From contig JANYJZ010000005.1 of NCBI GenBank assembly GCA_025358305.1, forward strand, positions 62,001 through 126,000: a stretch of 64,000 bases of DNA. Reading direction: 5' to 3'. The translations under genes and the position numbers were made by a program. The stretch comes from Ignavibacteriota bacterium. GTDB taxonomy: Bacteria; Bacteroidota; Ignavibacteria; UBA10030; SZUA-254. Of this stretch, positions 61,628 to 64,000 are shown piece by piece. Within the stretch, counting starts at the first letter, position 1; every line of letters begins with the position of its first letter. The notes below the pieces were generated by a model. That model was not told the origin of the DNA and made no database searches. It was given only the letters and a program-made list of their open reading frames with translations.

Positions 61628-62851
61628 CTAGGCAGTAACGAGGGTGACCTTCGTGACTTCCGGCGGACAATTGAGGCGGAAGGGCACGCCGACCGTCCCG
61701 ACTCCCCGGGAGACGTACATCTGAGCGGTCCCCTTCGTGTAGAGTCCCGCGATATATCGTGACGACATTCCTGCGGGGGTGATGGTCTTGCCGCCAAATT
61801 TGCCGAACACGACCTGGCCGCCATGCGTGTGTCCGGCGAGCATGACCTCCACGTTGCGCACCGAGGCATGGTCGAAGAAAATGGGCCGGTGGCACAGGAG
61901 GACGCGTGCTGTGCCGTCGGGAATGCCGATGTGAGCCTGGTTGAAGTATGGGATGGAGTATTTGAAGGACGTGGTATCGTCGATGCCGAGAACGGCGATC
62001 TGTTTTCCCCCGCGCTCGATCATAATATGACGATTCCGCAGGAGCTTGATCCCGCACTGCTCGACCTGTGCGGCGACGGCGTTCACTTGATGCGTGTAAA
62101 AATCATGATTGCCGAGGACACCGTACACGCCGTTCGGCGCACGGAGACTCGAGAACGCTTCGGCGAACGGATAGACCTCGTTGAGAGAACTATTGACGAA
62201 ATCTCCGGGGACCGCGATGAGGTCGGCCCCGAGCGAATTGACGACCGCAGCATATTCCTCCATCTGCTCCTTGAGCATAAAGACGCTGGAATGGATATCA
62301 CTGATGAGCGCAATGGAGAAACCGGAGAATTCGATTGGGAGGTTCCGGATCGGGATCGTGATGGAGGTGACCTCGTACTCGTCGGACCGGTATGTAGCGT
62401 ACGCTGTCCCCGCGAAGACGACGCCAGCCGAGGCCGCGAGGCTCTTGCGAAGGAAGATCCTCCGCTGCGAATCGAACTGGCTCGGCGGAGTTGTGGGGTT
62501 TACTCTTGGGGCGGGATCGTTCGAGACCTGCCTTTTCGCAACGATCGCCCGGACAGCCAATCTCGGTAACGCCAGGATCTGCGTCGCAAGCCAGACCAGG
62601 AGCACAAGGAGAGAAGTAAAGTGCCAGAAATAGACCGGGTACACGACAGCGTAGATCAAGGCCTTGGGAAGGAGTTGAAGGCGAATGTCCCAGGCGAACA
62701 AGGCCACGAGTGGAATGGTGCCGAACACCAGTGCGGCAATGGAGAGCCGGCGGAGGGACCGAGATCCATTCGTCGCGTTGAGGTGCAGGCGAAGTATCCA
62801 GAACAGGAACATCTGGATGACGATGAGAACAAGCGTGAGACTCAGTCGCAT
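61628..62851 (-). CDS. Membrane-anchored metallophosphoesterase
   Basis: 407 residues. Four hydrophobic helices fill the first ~130 residues, then a Calcineurin-like phosphoesterase domain of the YkuE type: LISDIHSS, VPGDFVNS, GVLGNHDF, LCHRP and AGHTHGGQV supply the two-metal site. The lipid-headgroup enzyme LpxH has a related fold, but this membrane-anchored form is not LpxH. A segment SLAASAGVVFAGTAYA sits just before the catalytic domain. It is the first gene of the phosphoesterase-ABC-GT9 run. Confidence 0.88.
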   Translation of the reverse strand: MRLSLTLVLIVIQMFLFWILRLHLNATNGSRSLRRLSIAALVFGTIPLVALFAWDIRLQLLPKALIYAVVYPVYFWHFTSLLVLLVWLATQILALPRLAVRAIVAKRQVSNDPAPRVNPTTPPSQFDSQRRIFLRKSLAASAGVVFAGTAYATYRSDEYEVTSITIPIRNLPIEFSGFSIALISDIHSSVFMLKEQMEEYAAVVNSLGADLIAVPGDFVNSSLNEVYPFAEAFSSLRAPNGVYGVLGNHDFYTHQVNAVAAQVEQCGIKLLRNRHIMIERGGKQIAVLGIDDTTSFKYSIPYFNQAHIGIPDGTARVLLCHRPIFFDHASVRNVEVMLAGHTHGGQVVFGKFGGKTITPAGMSSRYIAGLYTKGTAQMYVSRGVGTVGVPFRLNCPPEVTKVTLVTA

Positions 62852-62897
62852 GGATTGCTGGCCCCACCAAGCATGAATACCGGTTTAAACATAGAGT

Positions 62898-62926
62898 AAA
62901 GTATCGAAAAAAAAGGACTTCTTCAA
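62898..62926 (-). promoter_or_regulatory. Putative promoter of the phosphoesterase-ABC-GT9 operon
   Basis: On the minus strand TTGAAG (62926-62921), 17 bp, TACTTT (62903-62898), in the 94-bp gap upstream of the phosphoesterase. Confidence 0.45.
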
Positions 62927-62945
62927 TCTTTGGACGGAACTCCGG

Positions 62946-64000
62946 TCAACCGGGGCGGTGTTCCCCTGAATTGGCGAGACGGGTCATTTTTTGCTGGAGA
63001 AGGGGAAGCGAGCAGGCGTAATATGGGGCAAGGGCGATCCGCCGGAACACCCTGCGATTGAGCGATCGCGGCCGCGCAAGGACCTTGCGGAACATCGCGC
63101 GCGACTGCCAAAGGCGGAACTTAGCGTGGGTAAACCGGTGAAGCACGCGATAGAAGTCGGGGACAAAGGACCCTTCGTACATCAGGGCGAGGTCTTCGCT
63201 GTCAGTCCAATTCTGTTTCTCGCCCAACTGCTTTCGAACGTTCTCATAGAACGGTGTGCCCGGCAGCGGATATGAAACGGAGACACCTATATCGTCGGGC
63301 TGGCACCGTTTGACCATGTCGAGCGTCCGCTCAATATCGTCTCGATCCTCGCCCGGATAGCCGTACTGCAGGAAGAAGCCTACCTCGATGCCATGCTCGT
63401 GGAGGAGGTTTGAGGAACGCTCGATCTGTTCTATCGTGGTGCCCTTGTCCATCGCATCGAGGATCTTCTGCGATCCCGATTCGGCACCGATCCACACCGT
63501 CCTGCAACCGCTTCTGGCGAGAGAGCGTATCGTTTCGTCCTTCAAGAGAAGGTCTGCCCGAGAGAGACATTTATAGGGTATCGCGGCATCCTGTCGAATG
63601 ACCTCGTCGGCAAATTCTGCCACCCACCCGGGTGTGAGGCCAAAGATGTCGTCGCAAAACCAGAGGTGATCGGGATGCACTGTCGCCTTGAGGTCGAGCA
63701 TCTCTGCGACGACATTCTTCGGCGTCCGAGAGTGGTACACCTGTCCGTAGAGCGGCTTGGCACACCAATTGCAATGAAAGGGACATCCCCTGGTCGTTAC
63801 CATGTTCACGGAGAAGTATCCGTGGCGCTGGGTCCAGGTGGATCGGTACCGATCCAGATCGACGAGATCCCGGGCTGGGAACGAAAGTTCATCGAGGTGC
63901 TGGAGGACGCTTCGCTGTTCCGTGCGGTGCACACCGCCGTCGGAAAGGTACGCGATGCCGTTGATGCTCCCCCGGTCTCTCGTACCAGGGCGGAGGACGT
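62946..64000 (-). CDS. B12-binding-type radical SAM protein (5' end outside window)
   Basis: The frame stays open past the GTG at 63932 to the window edge (reading GSINGIAYLSDGGVHRTEQ), so the start and any cobalamin-binding N-domain lie outside. The radical SAM cluster motif CPFHCNWC follows VTTRGCP, and the barrel continues with LWFCDDIFGLTP, WIGAESGSQKILDAMDKGT and FLQYGYPGEDRDDIERTLDMV. The C-terminal part is basic. This layout is common in anaerobic/aerobic cyclases and methyltransferases with unknown substrates; nearby envelope genes hint at lipid or glycan modification. Confidence 0.88.
   Translation of the reverse strand, partial: VLRPGTRDRGSINGIAYLSDGGVHRTEQRSVLQHLDELSFPARDLVDLDRYRSTWTQRHGYFSVNMVTTRGCPFHCNWCAKPLYGQVYHSRTPKNVVAEMLDLKATVHPDHLWFCDDIFGLTPGWVAEFADEVIRQDAAIPYKCLSRADLLLKDETIRSLARSGCRTVWIGAESGSQKILDAMDKGTTIEQIERSSNLLHEHGIEVGFFLQYGYPGEDRDDIERTLDMVKRCQPDDIGVSVSYPLPGTPFYENVRKQLGEKQNWTDSEDLALMYEGSFVPDFYRVLHRFTHAKFRLWQSRAMFRKVLARPRSLNRRVFRRIALAPYYACSLPLLQQKMTRLANSGEHRPG

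Noticed and set aside
1-64000. Mobile elements, prophage or CRISPR array
   Set aside because: No transposase, integrase, terminal repeats or regularly spaced repeats were seen; genes are housekeeping or envelope functions in coherent operons.

Overview
The window looks like a contiguous piece of chromosome from a GC-rich (about 60%) Gram-negative member of the Bacteroidota/Ignavibacteriota (FCB) group. The pointers are a C-terminal sorting-type domain as in type IX secretion (T9SS) cargo, a PorV/PorQ-type outer-membrane protein, a TonB-dependent receptor with a carboxypeptidase-regulatory N-domain, a bacillithiol enzyme (BshC), and a split, b6-like cytochrome b operon with a multihaem cytochrome c. 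I saw no phage, transposase, IS element or CRISPR array. The assignment rests on protein-family recognition by eye.

Layout. 1-10433 (+): a tightly packed envelope operon (secreted T9SS-type protein, propeller lipoprotein, TonB-dependent receptor, PorV-like protein, NHL-like lipoprotein, secreted DUF1028 protein) closed by a terminator. 10616-13424 (-): a NarL-type sensor kinase and response regulator, a stand-alone receiver protein and a doubtful small ORF. 13755-15117: tRNA-Ser(GCU), a small-ORF transcription unit with its own promoter and terminator, and a structured ~190-nt RNA or leader ending in a terminator directly before gltX. 15129-26326 (+): gltX, glnS, folB, folK, a deoxynucleoside kinase, a small membrane protein, nadA, copA and acnA. 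26389-28803 (-): lon. 29096-34109 (+): acyP, ispF, a small membrane protein, a PAP2 phosphatase, lnt, a threonine aldolase and a thioesterase. 34139-42779 (+): the rimP-nusA-infB-rbfA-ribF-rpsO-pnp translation and RNA-processing block, preceded by a promoter and an attenuator-like terminator. Then gpmI (+) and bshC (-).

46407-51525 (+): a quinol:cytochrome c oxidoreductase operon (Rieske protein, cytochrome b N-half, cytochrome b C-half, octahaem cytochrome c). 51551-57901 (-): a nucleoside uptake and salvage operon (cdd, tdk, BMP-type binding lipoprotein, ABC ATPase, two permeases, purine nucleoside phosphorylase). 57944-58764 (-): a methyltransferase coupled to a 49-codon ORF. 58865-62851 (-): metallophosphoesterase, ABC exporter and glycosyltransferase 9. 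62946-64000 (-): a radical SAM protein cut by the window end.

Regulation. Many upstream regions carry the same promoter architecture: TTGnnn, exactly 17 bp, then TATATT or a close variant. In nadA and cdd this places the predicted transcription start at or within a few bases of the start codon, so these mRNAs may be leaderless. The best candidates for something undescribed are the structured RNA before gltX, the small-ORF unit at 14062-14836, the attenuator before rimP-nusA-infB, and the outer-membrane operon whose lipoprotein has a seven-bladed propeller apparently inserted in another domain.
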